Assembly (NCBI GenBank): GCA_947454485.1
Contig: CANGJJ010000014.1
Coordinates: forward strand, 1-61,556
DNA length: 61,556 nt
Reading direction: 5' to 3'
DNA from: Beijerinckiaceae bacterium
Lineage (GTDB): Bacteria > Pseudomonadota > Alphaproteobacteria > Rhizobiales > Beijerinckiaceae
In this document: positions 50,263-58,545 of the stretch, piece after piece
Numbering within the stretch: position 1 is the first letter of the stretch
How the letters are laid out: the number at the start of each line of letters is the position of its first letter
The notes under the pieces: model-generated
What the model saw: the letters and a program-made list of their open reading frames with translations, nothing else
What the model was told of the DNA's origin: nothing
The model's database searches: none
Position numbers and translations under genes: made by a program

Positions 50263-51231
50263 TTAGAACTGGATGCCGGCGGCCTTGATCACCGGCGCCC
50301 ACTTCTTGAGTTCGGCCTCAATGAAGGCGGTGAGTTCGGCTGGCGTGCCGCCGCCTGTCTCAATGCCAAGCTCAGTGAAGAGCGTGCGCGTCTTCTCTTC
50401 CGCGATATAGGCATTCACATAGCCATTCATCTTTTGAGTAATGTCGTCGCTGACGCCTTTGGGCGCGAGGACTGCATACCAGACACTGGCTTCAAAGCCG
50501 GGAATTCCAGACTCTGACACGGTCGGCACATTGGGCAATTTCGGCCAACGCTTGGCAGAGGCAACCGCGAGCGCTTTCAATTTGCCAGCCTCAACCTGCG
50601 GCACATAAGCGGCCATGGAATCCATGCCCAGATCCAGATGCCCCCCCATCAGATCATTGATGATAGAGGCGCTGCCGCGATGTTGTGTCTCGGCAAATTT
50701 GGCACCGATGGTCACTTGCAACAAAGCGCCCGTGACATGGCCAAGTGTGCCATTGCCGGGATAGCCAACCGAGAAATTCGCATCCGGTTTCTTCGCCGCT
50801 GCGATGAACTCTTGCATCGTGGCCGCGGGCAAGTTGGGACGCGCTGCAATGATGATCGGCGATTTGCCGATGAGGCCCATCGGTGCGAGGTCCTTCTGCG
50901 GATCAAAGGACATTTCTTTATACATAAGCTTGTTGGTTGCCGCAGGACCTGTTGTTGAGAACAAGAATGTATAGCCATCGGGCGCGGCTTTTGCGGCAGC
51001 TGCACCGCCGATATTGCCGCCTGCGCCGCCCTTGTTGTCGATGACAACGGGCTTGCCGATTTTGGCTGCAAGATAATCACCAAAGCTACGCGCAATCACA
51101 TCAGATGTCGTTCCAGCTGTGAAGGGCACAACGAGGGTCACAGCTTTATCAGGCCAGTTTTGCGCCTGCGCCTGCCCAGCAAAGAGCGCGCAAGCCGCAA
51201 TGGCGAGCGCTGTCTTGGTGAAAATTTTCAT
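50263..51231 (-). CDS. Bug-family receptor 2 of the IclR-linked unit
   Basis: Receptor of 322 residues with a 23-residue signal peptide (ending GQAQA) and the motifs QNWPDKAVTLVVPFTAGTTSD and NKGGAGGNIG. It begins one base after the DHOD-like gene ends, with AGGAGGACATGAT as ribosome site, so the two are cotranscribed. It is diverged from its neighbour at 49096 and probably binds another ligand. Confidence 0.9.
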   Translation of the reverse strand: MKIFTKTALAIAACALFAGQAQAQNWPDKAVTLVVPFTAGTTSDVIARSFGDYLAAKIGKPVVIDNKGGAGGNIGGAAAAKAAPDGYTFLFSTTGPAATNKLMYKEMSFDPQKDLAPMGLIGKSPIIIAARPNLPAATMQEFIAAAKKPDANFSVGYPGNGTLGHVTGALLQVTIGAKFAETQHRGSASIINDLMGGHLDLGMDSMAAYVPQVEAGKLKALAVASAKRWPKLPNVPTVSESGIPGFEASVWYAVLAPKGVSDDITQKMNGYVNAYIAEEKTRTLFTELGIETGGGTPAELTAFIEAELKKWAPVIKAAGIQF

Positions 51232-51232
51232 A

Positions 51233-52306
51233 TCATGTCCTCCTGCCATCATTTCGCACCTCTTCGGGTACGTAATTTTTCCAATTATCCGTCACGAGCG
51301 GCATCTGCGCGAAAGTTTTGCGCTCATCCGCCGCACGGCCGATCAAATCGCGCGCATTGATCTGCTTGCGAACCAGATAGGCTTCAAACTCTCTCAGCGA
51401 CTCTGACAAAAGCTCGAAGCCGCGATACATGACGGGCGATGACATTTCGACCGCACTCGCCCCAGCCAGCATCATCCGCGCAATATCAAGACCCGACTGC
51501 GCCCCATTGGTGCCAATGAGGGCATGGGATGGGCCAAGCTTGCTGCGCGTCAGTGCGAGCCATTGGCAGGTGAGTGGCAAATTCCAAAAGCCACCAACAC
51601 CCAACGTTGTGCCAAGCACAGGCTGCATCGTCTCCACATCTGGAATGAGACCCAAAGAACGGCCAGCCATCACCACACTATCGGCGCCTGCATCAAAAGC
51701 AGCTTGCGCCAAATCAGGAACGCGCTCGCTTTGGCCGGTGATCTTCACCCAAAGCGGCAGGTCTATGGCCGCCCGAACTGCTGTGACGATGTCACTCACA
51801 CGCTGGGGATCAAGCTCGGTCGAGACCACGCCCTTCTTGGCAACACTCGCATAGGGCGTACCGATATTCAGCTCAAGAATACGCAGGCCCGCAGCTTCAA
51901 TCCGTTTGGCAAGGGCAATGGTTTGCGACAAATCCGCGAGGATGAGACTGGCCACGACATAAGAGCCAAGCTCTTTGGCCTCGCCATCCAAGGCAACAAG
52001 ATGGGCAAGCCATTCTTCAAAGCTCTGCGGATTGAGACCCGAGCGACAGCCAACAAAAGCGCCAGCAGGTGCGTTTTTGTCCCAAGGAATTTGCCGCCAC
52101 TGATCATCAAAGAGCGCATATTCGGCGCGCTGCAATTGGTCGCGCCCCGCCTCTGTCTCATTCACGGATTTGGAAATGACCGCGCCAACGCCCGCGCGAA
52201 GGGCCAAACGAAGACCCTCAGGCGAGATCAGATGTTCTGCCGAACCCGCGATGAGCGGATTTTTGAGTGTGACGGAGCCAATCTGTGTTTCGAGTGCTTG
52301 TGTCAT
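51233..52306 (-). CDS. Dihydroorotate dehydrogenase-like flavoenzyme
   Basis: FMN barrel protein of 357 residues. It has the phosphate-binding segment ALIGTNGAQSGLDIARMMLAGASAVEMSS and the substrate-loop region LELNIGTPYASVAKKG, as in the DHOD/PreA superfamily. The usual DHOD motif Asn-x-Ser-x-Pro (NVSSPNT) is replaced by NIGTPYA, so pyrimidine synthesis is unlikely. Linked to an IclR regulator and Bug receptors, it probably reduces or oxidises a catabolic substrate. The ATG at 52306 (GGGG upstream) was preferred to that at 52315. Confidence 0.82.
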   Translation of the reverse strand: MTQALETQIGSVTLKNPLIAGSAEHLISPEGLRLALRAGVGAVISKSVNETEAGRDQLQRAEYALFDDQWRQIPWDKNAPAGAFVGCRSGLNPQSFEEWLAHLVALDGEAKELGSYVVASLILADLSQTIALAKRIEAAGLRILELNIGTPYASVAKKGVVSTELDPQRVSDIVTAVRAAIDLPLWVKITGQSERVPDLAQAAFDAGADSVVMAGRSLGLIPDVETMQPVLGTTLGVGGFWNLPLTCQWLALTRSKLGPSHALIGTNGAQSGLDIARMMLAGASAVEMSSPVMYRGFELLSESLREFEAYLVRKQINARDLIGRAADERKTFAQMPLVTDNWKNYVPEEVRNDGRRT

Positions 52307-52325
52307 GGTCCCCATCGACTGAAAG

Positions 52326-53135
52326 TTACGACATGCGCAGCGCAGGCCCGCCCCGCGCGCGCATACGCCCGTTCCCGAGCTTGCGTGAGATTTTCTCGCA
52401 GCATTCGCGCAGATCCGCGATCAGCTTCTCATCGGGAATGATCGGCAAAAACTGAATCGACCCGACAATGGCGACAGAGGCAGAGGCTGCATCATTGGCA
52501 TCGAAGACAGGCGCGGCAATCGCATTGATGCCAATCAGCGCCTCTTCGGCTGCACTTGCAAAACCCTCGCGCCTGATGCGCTCCAATTCTTGTGTGAGCT
52601 TGTCGGGATCGGTGATCGTTTTATCCGTCAACCGCACCAATGGACGCGCCAGAATGCGCTGTACGAAAGGGTGCTGCGCGAAAGCCAGCATGGCCTTGCC
52701 TTGCGCGGAGGAATGGAAAGGCAATTCACTGCCCGGTCGCACGCCAATTTCAATCGGCGAGTCACTGGCCACAGTGAAAATAACCAATGCCCCGCGCGGT
52801 GAGATGGTGGAGAGCACGACTGTCTGGCCGAGTTTGTCGCGCAGCTCGCGCATCGGGCCTTCCGCGATATGCGCCAGATCGGTCTCAGGCGCCAAACGCG
52901 ACAGCAGCCGCGCCTTGGGGCCGATAGCATAGCGCGAGGTTGCTTGGTTTTGGACGAGATAGCCCCGATCAACCAAGGTGATCAGATGACGGTGAACAGA
53001 GCCTTTGGTGAGGCCAAGGCGCTCGGAAATCTGTGTGACGCCCATCTCTTCATGCGCGAAAGCGACCACCTCCAAAACGTCGAGCGCAATCTGGACAGCC
53101 CTGACGCCCCCATCTGGTCCGCTTAAGTCCTTCAT
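52326..53135 (-). CDS. IclR-family transcriptional regulator
   Basis: Regulator of 269 residues: N-terminal winged helix (VTQISERLGLTKGSVHRHLITLVDRGYLV, residues about 33-61) and a C-terminal effector domain with GINAIAAPVFDANDAASASVAIVG. GGGGAGAG precedes the ATG at 53135; 20 further upstream codons are unsupported. It is divergent from the ABC receptor gene and shares with it a 153-base region holding two inverted copies of one operator. It probably controls both the receptor-aldolase operon and its own DHOD/Bug unit; the effector should be a pathway intermediate. Confidence 0.92.
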   Translation of the reverse strand: MKDLSGPDGGVRAVQIALDVLEVVAFAHEEMGVTQISERLGLTKGSVHRHLITLVDRGYLVQNQATSRYAIGPKARLLSRLAPETDLAHIAEGPMRELRDKLGQTVVLSTISPRGALVIFTVASDSPIEIGVRPGSELPFHSSAQGKAMLAFAQHPFVQRILARPLVRLTDKTITDPDKLTQELERIRREGFASAAEEALIGINAIAAPVFDANDAASASVAIVGSIQFLPIIPDEKLIADLRECCEKISRKLGNGRMRARGGPALRMS

Positions 53136-53145
53136 GTCTCTCCCC

Positions 53146-53162
53146 GTTCGCACCTGCGAAAC
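53146..53162. promoter_or_regulatory. IclR operator candidate, copy 1
   Basis: GTTCGC-ACCT-GCGAAAC: a near-perfect dyad eleven bases upstream of the iclR ATG, overlapping its leader. All 13 outer bases are identical to the reverse complement of copy 2 at 53252. Confidence 0.6.
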
Positions 53163-53243
53163 CTTATCCCGAAAATTTGCACTTGCAACACACAAATGTC
53201 AGCCATGGGCGAATTGACTCGGATTTTTGCCACTGCTATTAGT

Positions 53244-53256
53244 GAAACACTGTTTC
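53244..53256. promoter_or_regulatory. GAAAC-N3-GTTTC dyad
   Basis: A perfect 5-bp dyad that overlaps the start of operator copy 2 (its GTTTC is shared). It could widen the binding site or be the binding site of a second dimer. Confidence 0.35.
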
Positions 53257-53268
53257 GCGGTCGCGAAC
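53252..53268. promoter_or_regulatory. IclR operator candidate, copy 2
   Basis: GTTTCGC-GGTC-GCGAAC, the inverse of GTTCGC-N4-GCGAAAC, located 20 bases upstream of the receptor ATG at 53289 and before its GGGAGGA. With copy 1 it gives an inverted operator pair flanking the divergent promoters. Confidence 0.6.
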
Positions 53269-53288
53269 AAGTTAAGGGAGGATCGGCC

Positions 53289-54422
53289 ATGAAAGCGGCA
53301 TCTTTTATCGCGCTTGCGCTTGCAACAACTGCCCTCGCCGCACCGGCAATGGCGCAGGAGACCTTCAAAGTTGGTGTTTCGGTTGGCCTGACCGGCTATG
53401 CGGCCGCTGTGGATCGCGCTTGGCGCGACGGTCTTGAGGTTGCCGCCGACTATGTGAATTCCAAAGGCGGCGTGCGTGGCCGCAAGATCCAGCTGGTGAT
53501 CGAGGACAACAAGTCTGAGCCGCAAGAGGCCGTCACCGTCTATCGCAAGATGATCAGCTCGGACAAAGTGAACATCTTCATCAGCGGCTGTGTGTCAGCG
53601 GGCAATTTCGCCGCTGCGCAATTTGTGGTGCGCGCTCAAATCCCGATGATGCTCTGCTCCATTCTGCCGCCCCAGCCCGATCAGGTGAAATGGGCCTATA
53701 GCTTCCTCGCCCCGCCGCGTTTCGAAGTCGAAAAGCGCTTTGCTTATCTCAAAGACAAGACACCGATCCGCAAGGTTGGCGTGCTGCATGATCCCTCGCC
53801 CTATGCCAATCTGCAAAAGGATCTCGCAGTGAAGGCGGCCCCCGATTATGGGATCGAACTGCCGGTCGTCGAGCAATATAAGCAGGATGATGCAGACTTC
53901 AGCACACAGATCTCCAAGATGGAATCAGCTGGCGCGAAGGCTGTTTTGAAAATCGGTCTGGGCGGCTCGACCGTCACGACCGCCAAGAACATCAAGCAGC
54001 TTGGTTTGAACACTCTGTTGCTCGGCAGCGTCGACGATCTGGCGGTCTTCAAGCCGACGGGCGAGACATTGGGCAATCAGTTCCTCTTCGTGGCTGCCCC
54101 TGCGCAGGTCTATGAGACTCTCCCCGAAGGCGCTCTGAAGCAGGAGATCGCCCGCTTCTTGCCCTTGTGGCGCGCCAAACATGGCGATCGTGATGCTGTG
54201 TGGGCTGGCAAAGCATGGGATGCTTTGATGGTCACGGTGGCCGCCATCGACAAGGCCCAGAGCTTCGATGGCGAAGCGATCCGCGCGGCTGTTGAAACCC
54301 TGCCTCCCTATCAGGGCACTGGCGGCATCTACAGCTTCTCACCTACGGTTCATCAGGGCATCACCACCAATCCGTTCTTCATGGCGACCTATGAAAACGG
54401 CAAGGTGATGGTCAAGAACTGA
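53289..54422 (+). CDS. Branched-chain-type ABC receptor (LivK-like)
   Basis: Periplasmic binding protein of 377 residues with a 22-residue signal peptide (ending APAMA) and the type I fold of LivJ/LivK: VGVSVGLTGYAAAVDRAWRDGLEVAADYVNSKGG region, then RKIQLVIEDNKSEPQEAV. Such receptors bind branched amino acids but also aromatic acids and urea; the linked catabolic genes favour an organic acid. GGGAGGA precedes the ATG. First gene of an eight-gene operon. Confidence 0.92.
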   Translation: MKAASFIALALATTALAAPAMAQETFKVGVSVGLTGYAAAVDRAWRDGLEVAADYVNSKGGVRGRKIQLVIEDNKSEPQEAVTVYRKMISSDKVNIFISGCVSAGNFAAAQFVVRAQIPMMLCSILPPQPDQVKWAYSFLAPPRFEVEKRFAYLKDKTPIRKVGVLHDPSPYANLQKDLAVKAAPDYGIELPVVEQYKQDDADFSTQISKMESAGAKAVLKIGLGGSTVTTAKNIKQLGLNTLLLGSVDDLAVFKPTGETLGNQFLFVAAPAQVYETLPEGALKQEIARFLPLWRAKHGDRDAVWAGKAWDALMVTVAAIDKAQSFDGEAIRAAVETLPPYQGTGGIYSFSPTVHQGITTNPFFMATYENGKVMVKN

Positions 54423-54433
54423 GCGAGCACGCA

Positions 54434-55153
54434 GTGAGCATCACGACAGGCAACATTCTTGAGGTTCGAGGTCTGACCGCACGCTATGGCGAAGTCACCG
54501 CCTTGCGCAGCGCAGATCTCGACCTGAAAGAAGGTGAGCTGATCGCCGTTCTGGGCCCCAATGGGGCGGGCAAATCGACGCTCATGCGCTCCATTGTGGG
54601 CCTCACATCGGCCAGTGGGGATGTGCGCTTTCGTGGTGAGCTTTTGCCACGCAATGCCGCGGCTGTTGCAGCGCGCGGCATTGCGCTGGTGCCTGAAGGG
54701 CGCGGTATTTTCGGACCGATGAGCGTGGAGGAGAATCTCCAGCTCGGCGCCTATATGATCAACGGACGCGGGGAGGATTATGAGCGCCGACTTTCGCGCG
54801 TGCTCACGCTCTTTCCCCGCCTCAAAGAGCGGCTGTCACAGGCTGCGGGCTCGATGTCAGGCGGTGAACAGCAAATGCTTGCCGTTGGCCGTGCGCTGAT
54901 GGCCGATCCCAAATTGCTGCTCCTTGATGAGCCCTCACTCGGCCTTGCACCCAAAGTGACGGCCGAAATTCTGGAAACACTCGCAGAGCTCAATCGCTCG
55001 GGCCTGTCCGTTCTGCTCGTCGAACAAAAAGCCCCGCTGGCTTTGAAGATCGCATCGCGCGCCTATGTCGTCGTCAATGGCCGTATCTCGACCGAGATCG
55101 ACACCAAAGAGATCACATCGCATGACCAACTCGCCCGCTACTATTTCCAGTAA
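54434..55153 (+). CDS. Branched-chain-type ABC ATPase LivF-like
   Basis: ATPase of 239 residues; Walker A GPNGAGKS at 41-48, signature MSGGEQQM, Walker B LLLLDEPSLGLAP and the LivF-type LVEQKAPLALKIASRAYV ending. It begins with GTG eleven bases after the receptor stop. The LivF gene precedes the permeases here, contrary to the usual H-M-G-F order. Confidence 0.92.
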   Translation: MSITTGNILEVRGLTARYGEVTALRSADLDLKEGELIAVLGPNGAGKSTLMRSIVGLTSASGDVRFRGELLPRNAAAVAARGIALVPEGRGIFGPMSVEENLQLGAYMINGRGEDYERRLSRVLTLFPRLKERLSQAAGSMSGGEQQMLAVGRALMADPKLLLLDEPSLGLAPKVTAEILETLAELNRSGLSVLLVEQKAPLALKIASRAYVVVNGRISTEIDTKEITSHDQLARYYFQ

Positions 55154-56117
55154 GCTGATGGCTGCGCTGCGCCATGCGCCTGCCATTGCGGCGGCTGGCA
55201 TGGTTGCTTATGCGATTGCCGATGGCGGCTATATTGTCACTGTGGTCGGCTTTGGCCTGATCTACACGATCTTTGTCGCGGGCCTGAATATCTTCATGGG
55301 CTATGCGGGCCAAACGAGTTTTGGTCAAAACGCCTTTGCCGCGATTGGTGCTTATGCATCAGCCGTCCTCACTGCCACTTATGGCTGGCCGCCCTTGCTC
55401 GCCGCGTTGGCGGGCATTGTTGCAACCGCCATCTGCGCCTTTGTGATTGGCTATCCCACCCTGCGCCTGAAGGGCCATTATCTGGCCATGGCGACACTTG
55501 CCATCGGCCTCATCATCTATGAGGTCGCCGTGCAATGGCAGTCCGTGACCAATGGATATATGGGCATCTCGGGCATTCCAGCTTTGGGCATCGGTCACTA
55601 TGAGCTGCTCTCTGATCGCGCCCAGCTGATCTTTTTGGCCATCATGGCAGTGCTAAGCCTTGCTGCATCATGGCTGCTGCGTCATTCACGCTTTGGCCGC
55701 GCTTTGGTTGCTTTGTCAGGTAGCGAAGATGCAGCGCGCGCGCTTGGCATCAATGTGCGTCAATACAAACTCACCGCTTTCATCATCTCGGCCATCTATG
55801 CCTCGATCTCGGGCACGCTGTTTGTGCATATCGTAGGCTTCATCAGCCCCGAGATGATCGGCATGAATATGGTCATTCTCGCCTTCACCATGCTCTATGT
55901 TGGTGGCATTGGCACAACGACCGGGCCTTTGATTGGCGCGATTGTGATTGGGCTCTTGCCCGAGAGCATTCGCAGCTTCAAAGACTATCAAGATCTCGTT
56001 TATGGTGCCGCCCTCATCCTCATCCTCATCTATGCGCCCGGCGGCATCGCCTCACTTGATCAGGTGGTGAAGAAGCTTCTGCGAACCAAAGCGCCGGCCA
56101 AGGAGGTCGCGCCATGA
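55122..56117 (+). CDS. Branched-chain-type ABC permease LivM-like
   Basis: Permease of 331 residues with about ten helices and the family motifs GYAGQTSFGQNAFAAIGAY and SEDAARALGINVRQYKLTAFIISA. Two starts are possible: the ATG at 55122, overlapping livF by 32 bases, or the ATG at 55158 just after the livF stop; neither has a strong ribosome site. Downstream livG overlaps by four bases. Confidence 0.9.
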   Translation: MTNSPATISSKLMAALRHAPAIAAAGMVAYAIADGGYIVTVVGFGLIYTIFVAGLNIFMGYAGQTSFGQNAFAAIGAYASAVLTATYGWPPLLAALAGIVATAICAFVIGYPTLRLKGHYLAMATLAIGLIIYEVAVQWQSVTNGYMGISGIPALGIGHYELLSDRAQLIFLAIMAVLSLAASWLLRHSRFGRALVALSGSEDAARALGINVRQYKLTAFIISAIYASISGTLFVHIVGFISPEMIGMNMVILAFTMLYVGGIGTTTGPLIGAIVIGLLPESIRSFKDYQDLVYGAALILILIYAPGGIASLDQVVKKLLRTKAPAKEVAP

Positions 56118-56887
56118 TCCGCCTGCGCGTCGAACATCTCACCAAGCGCTTTGGTGGATTGGTGGCCAATAGTGATGTCACCTTCTCCATCAATGCGGCA
56201 GGTGTCTCTGCGGTCATCGGCCCCAATGGCGCAGGCAAGACAACTTTGTTCAATATGATCTCGGGCTTTTCCCCCCCCACAGAGGGCCGCGTTTTCTTCA
56301 ATGAGCAAGAGATCACGGGCCTTGAGCCTGAAGAGATCGCCACACGCGGTCTTGTGCGCACCTTTCAGCTGACGCAACTCTTCCAGAACCAAAGCGTGCT
56401 CGAAAATGTCATGATCGGCCGCCATGTGCGCACCAAGGCAGGTGTGATCGGCGCCTTGCTGCGCCCGCGCTGGGTTCGTGACGAAGAGCGTCAGACAGAA
56501 CAGCGCTCACACGAATTGCTCGACCTTGTTGGTCTGGGCGCACAGGCCGATATGCTGGCCTCCACCCTGCCCTATGGCCAGCAGCGACTGCTCGAGATCG
56601 CGCGCGCGATGGCGACCGACCCACAGCTCTTGATGCTCGACGAGCCTGCTGCAGGTCTCAATCATGAAGAGACCGAGAAGCTATCGCAGATCATTCGCCG
56701 CATCTCAGATCTTGGCACAACTGTCCTGCTCATCGAACATGATATGCGCCTTGTGATGAATACAGCCGACCATATCGTTGTGCTCAATTTCGGCCGCAAA
56801 ATTGCCGAAGGCAGCCCTTCGCATATTCAGGCCGACAAAGATGTCATCGAAGCCTATCTGGGTGGAACGGAGATGCTCGATGCTTGA
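56114..56887 (+). CDS. Branched-chain-type ABC ATPase LivG-like
   Basis: Second ATPase, 257 residues; Walker A GPNGAGKT at 36-43, the LivG insertion (TRGLVRTFQLTQLFQNQSVLENVMIGRH), Walker B LLMLDEPAAGLN and the switch His in LLIEHDMRLVM. Its ATGA overlaps the livM stop, and livH begins inside its last codons. Confidence 0.92.
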   Translation: MIRLRVEHLTKRFGGLVANSDVTFSINAAGVSAVIGPNGAGKTTLFNMISGFSPPTEGRVFFNEQEITGLEPEEIATRGLVRTFQLTQLFQNQSVLENVMIGRHVRTKAGVIGALLRPRWVRDEERQTEQRSHELLDLVGLGAQADMLASTLPYGQQRLLEIARAMATDPQLLMLDEPAAGLNHEETEKLSQIIRRISDLGTTVLLIEHDMRLVMNTADHIVVLNFGRKIAEGSPSHIQADKDVIEAYLGGTEMLDA

Positions 56888-57755
56888 TCTGTCATTCCTC
56901 GGCCAGACGATCCTCAATGGCCTGTCTGTTGGCTGTATTTATGGCCTTATCGGCATCGGTTTTTGCGTGATTTATAATGCCAGCGGCATTGTGAATTTCG
57001 CGCAAGGCGCTTTTGTCATGCTGGGCGGCATGATCACTTATGTGCTTGTCAGCCTGAATGTGCCTTTGATCCTCGCTGCTGCCATCACCATCATCTGCGT
57101 CGCGCTGGTGGGTGTTATCATTGAGCGCATTGTTGTGCGGCCCCTATGGGATCGCAAGGCGACCATGTTCGTCATGATCCTGGCAACTTTGGCTGCGCAA
57201 ATCGTGATTGAGCGCGCCACTTTGATTGTGGTCGGCGACCAACCAAAGAGCCTGCCCGTCTTCACTGATCTGCCGCCACTGCGTCTGTTTGGCATCGCGA
57301 TTGGCTATCAGACATTGTGGATCTTTGGCACATCCATCGTGCTCATCATTGCGCTGGGCCTCTTCTTTCAAAAGACATTGGTGGGCCGCGCCATGCGCGC
57401 TTGCGCCATCAACCGAGAGGCTGCCGCCCTACAAGGCATTCAGGTCTCGCATATGTTGGCACTCTCCTTTGCCCTGAGTGCAGGGCTTGGCGCGATTGCA
57501 GGCATTCTTGTCACGCCCACCCAATTCACCGCTTTCAATGTCGGCACGCCTTTCGCCATCAGCGGCTTCATTGCTGCCATTGTGGGTGGCTTTGGTCGTC
57601 CTTTCGGCGCTTTTCTTGGCGGCCTGACGCTTGGCCTTGCGCAAGCGCTGGCGGTCTATTCACTCGGCTCTGGCTTGAAGAATATGGCAGCCCTGTCGGT
57701 TCTGCTGCTCTTCCTCTTCCTGCGCCCCTCCGGCATTCTTGGTTCAGCGAAATAG
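56880..57755 (+). CDS. Branched-chain-type ABC permease LivH-like
   Basis: Permease of 291 residues, eight or nine helices, with GLSVGCIYGLIGIGFCVIYN at the start and the family loop MRACAINREAAALQGIQVSHM. It starts eight bases before the livG stop. The C-terminal LLLFLFLRPSGILGSAK is typical. Seven bases separate its stop from the aldolase gene, tying the importer to the catabolic genes. Confidence 0.92.
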   Translation: MLDLSFLGQTILNGLSVGCIYGLIGIGFCVIYNASGIVNFAQGAFVMLGGMITYVLVSLNVPLILAAAITIICVALVGVIIERIVVRPLWDRKATMFVMILATLAAQIVIERATLIVVGDQPKSLPVFTDLPPLRLFGIAIGYQTLWIFGTSIVLIIALGLFFQKTLVGRAMRACAINREAAALQGIQVSHMLALSFALSAGLGAIAGILVTPTQFTAFNVGTPFAISGFIAAIVGGFGRPFGAFLGGLTLGLAQALAVYSLGSGLKNMAALSVLLLFLFLRPSGILGSAK

Positions 57756-57762
57756 GTGTGTG

Positions 57763-58536
57763 ATGACACGGCCCGATCCTTTCACCTTCCGTCGTCGCCT
57801 GCTCGCAGGGGAGTTGCTTTGCGGCTCCTTCATGAAAACACCCAGCGGCCATGCGACCGAAATCTTCGGCGACCTTGGCTATGACTTTGTCGTCATCGAC
57901 GAGGAGCACGCCCCCTTTGATCGCGGGACCATTGACCAAGCCCTGGTGAGTGCCCGCGCCGCGCAAATCGCGGGCCTTGTGCGCGTCAGCTCCGGCACGC
58001 CCTCCAATCTGCTCTCGGCTCTGGATACAGGCGCAATCGGCGTTCTTGTGCCCCATGTGGCGAGTGTTGAGCGTGCGCGCGAAGTTGCTGCAGCCTGCCG
58101 CTATCGCAGCGGCAATCGCGGCTTCTCCAATTCTCCGCGCGCAGGCCGTTATGGCGGTCTGAATCTATCGCAGCATCTTGATCACGGCGATGCTGTGACG
58201 ACGGTCATCGCGCAGATCGAAGACCCTTCAGCCATTCCTCTGGTTGAGGAGATTGCCAAGGTTGATGGCATTGACGCGCTCTTTGTCGGACGCGGCGATC
58301 TTGCTGCTGCCATGGGCGAGACATCACCTGAATGTGAGGCCGTGCGCGCCGCCTCTGAGCGTGTTGCCAAAGCGGCCAAGGCCGCTGGCAAGCCGGTCAT
58401 GTTCTTTGTTGGCAGCCTTGCTGATGCCAGCGCTATGCGCGCTCTTGGCGGCACAGGCTTTGTCTATTCATCCGACCAAGGCCTGATGCGCCAAGCCGCC
58501 AATAAGGCCCTCTCAGATCTTCGCAGCCTCGCCTAG
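57763..58536 (+). CDS. HpcH/HpaI-family class II aldolase
   Basis: Pyruvate-type aldolase of 257 residues. Every HpaI active-site position is present at a constant offset of +4 to the E. coli protein: H49 (EEHAPFD), R74 (LVRVSSG), Q151 and E153 (QIEDPSA), D179 (GRGDLAAAMG). It should cleave or form a 2-oxo-4-hydroxy acid, releasing pyruvate or a similar oxo-acid with Mg/Mn. The N-terminal stretch diverges from HpaI proper, so the aldehyde partner is unknown. Cotranscribed with the ABC transporter and followed at nine bases by a bicupin. Confidence 0.9.
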   Translation: MTRPDPFTFRRRLLAGELLCGSFMKTPSGHATEIFGDLGYDFVVIDEEHAPFDRGTIDQALVSARAAQIAGLVRVSSGTPSNLLSALDTGAIGVLVPHVASVERAREVAAACRYRSGNRGFSNSPRAGRYGGLNLSQHLDHGDAVTTVIAQIEDPSAIPLVEEIAKVDGIDALFVGRGDLAAAMGETSPECEAVRAASERVAKAAKAAGKPVMFFVGSLADASAMRALGGTGFVYSSDQGLMRQAANKALSDLRSLA

Positions 58537-58545
58537 GAGCGCATC

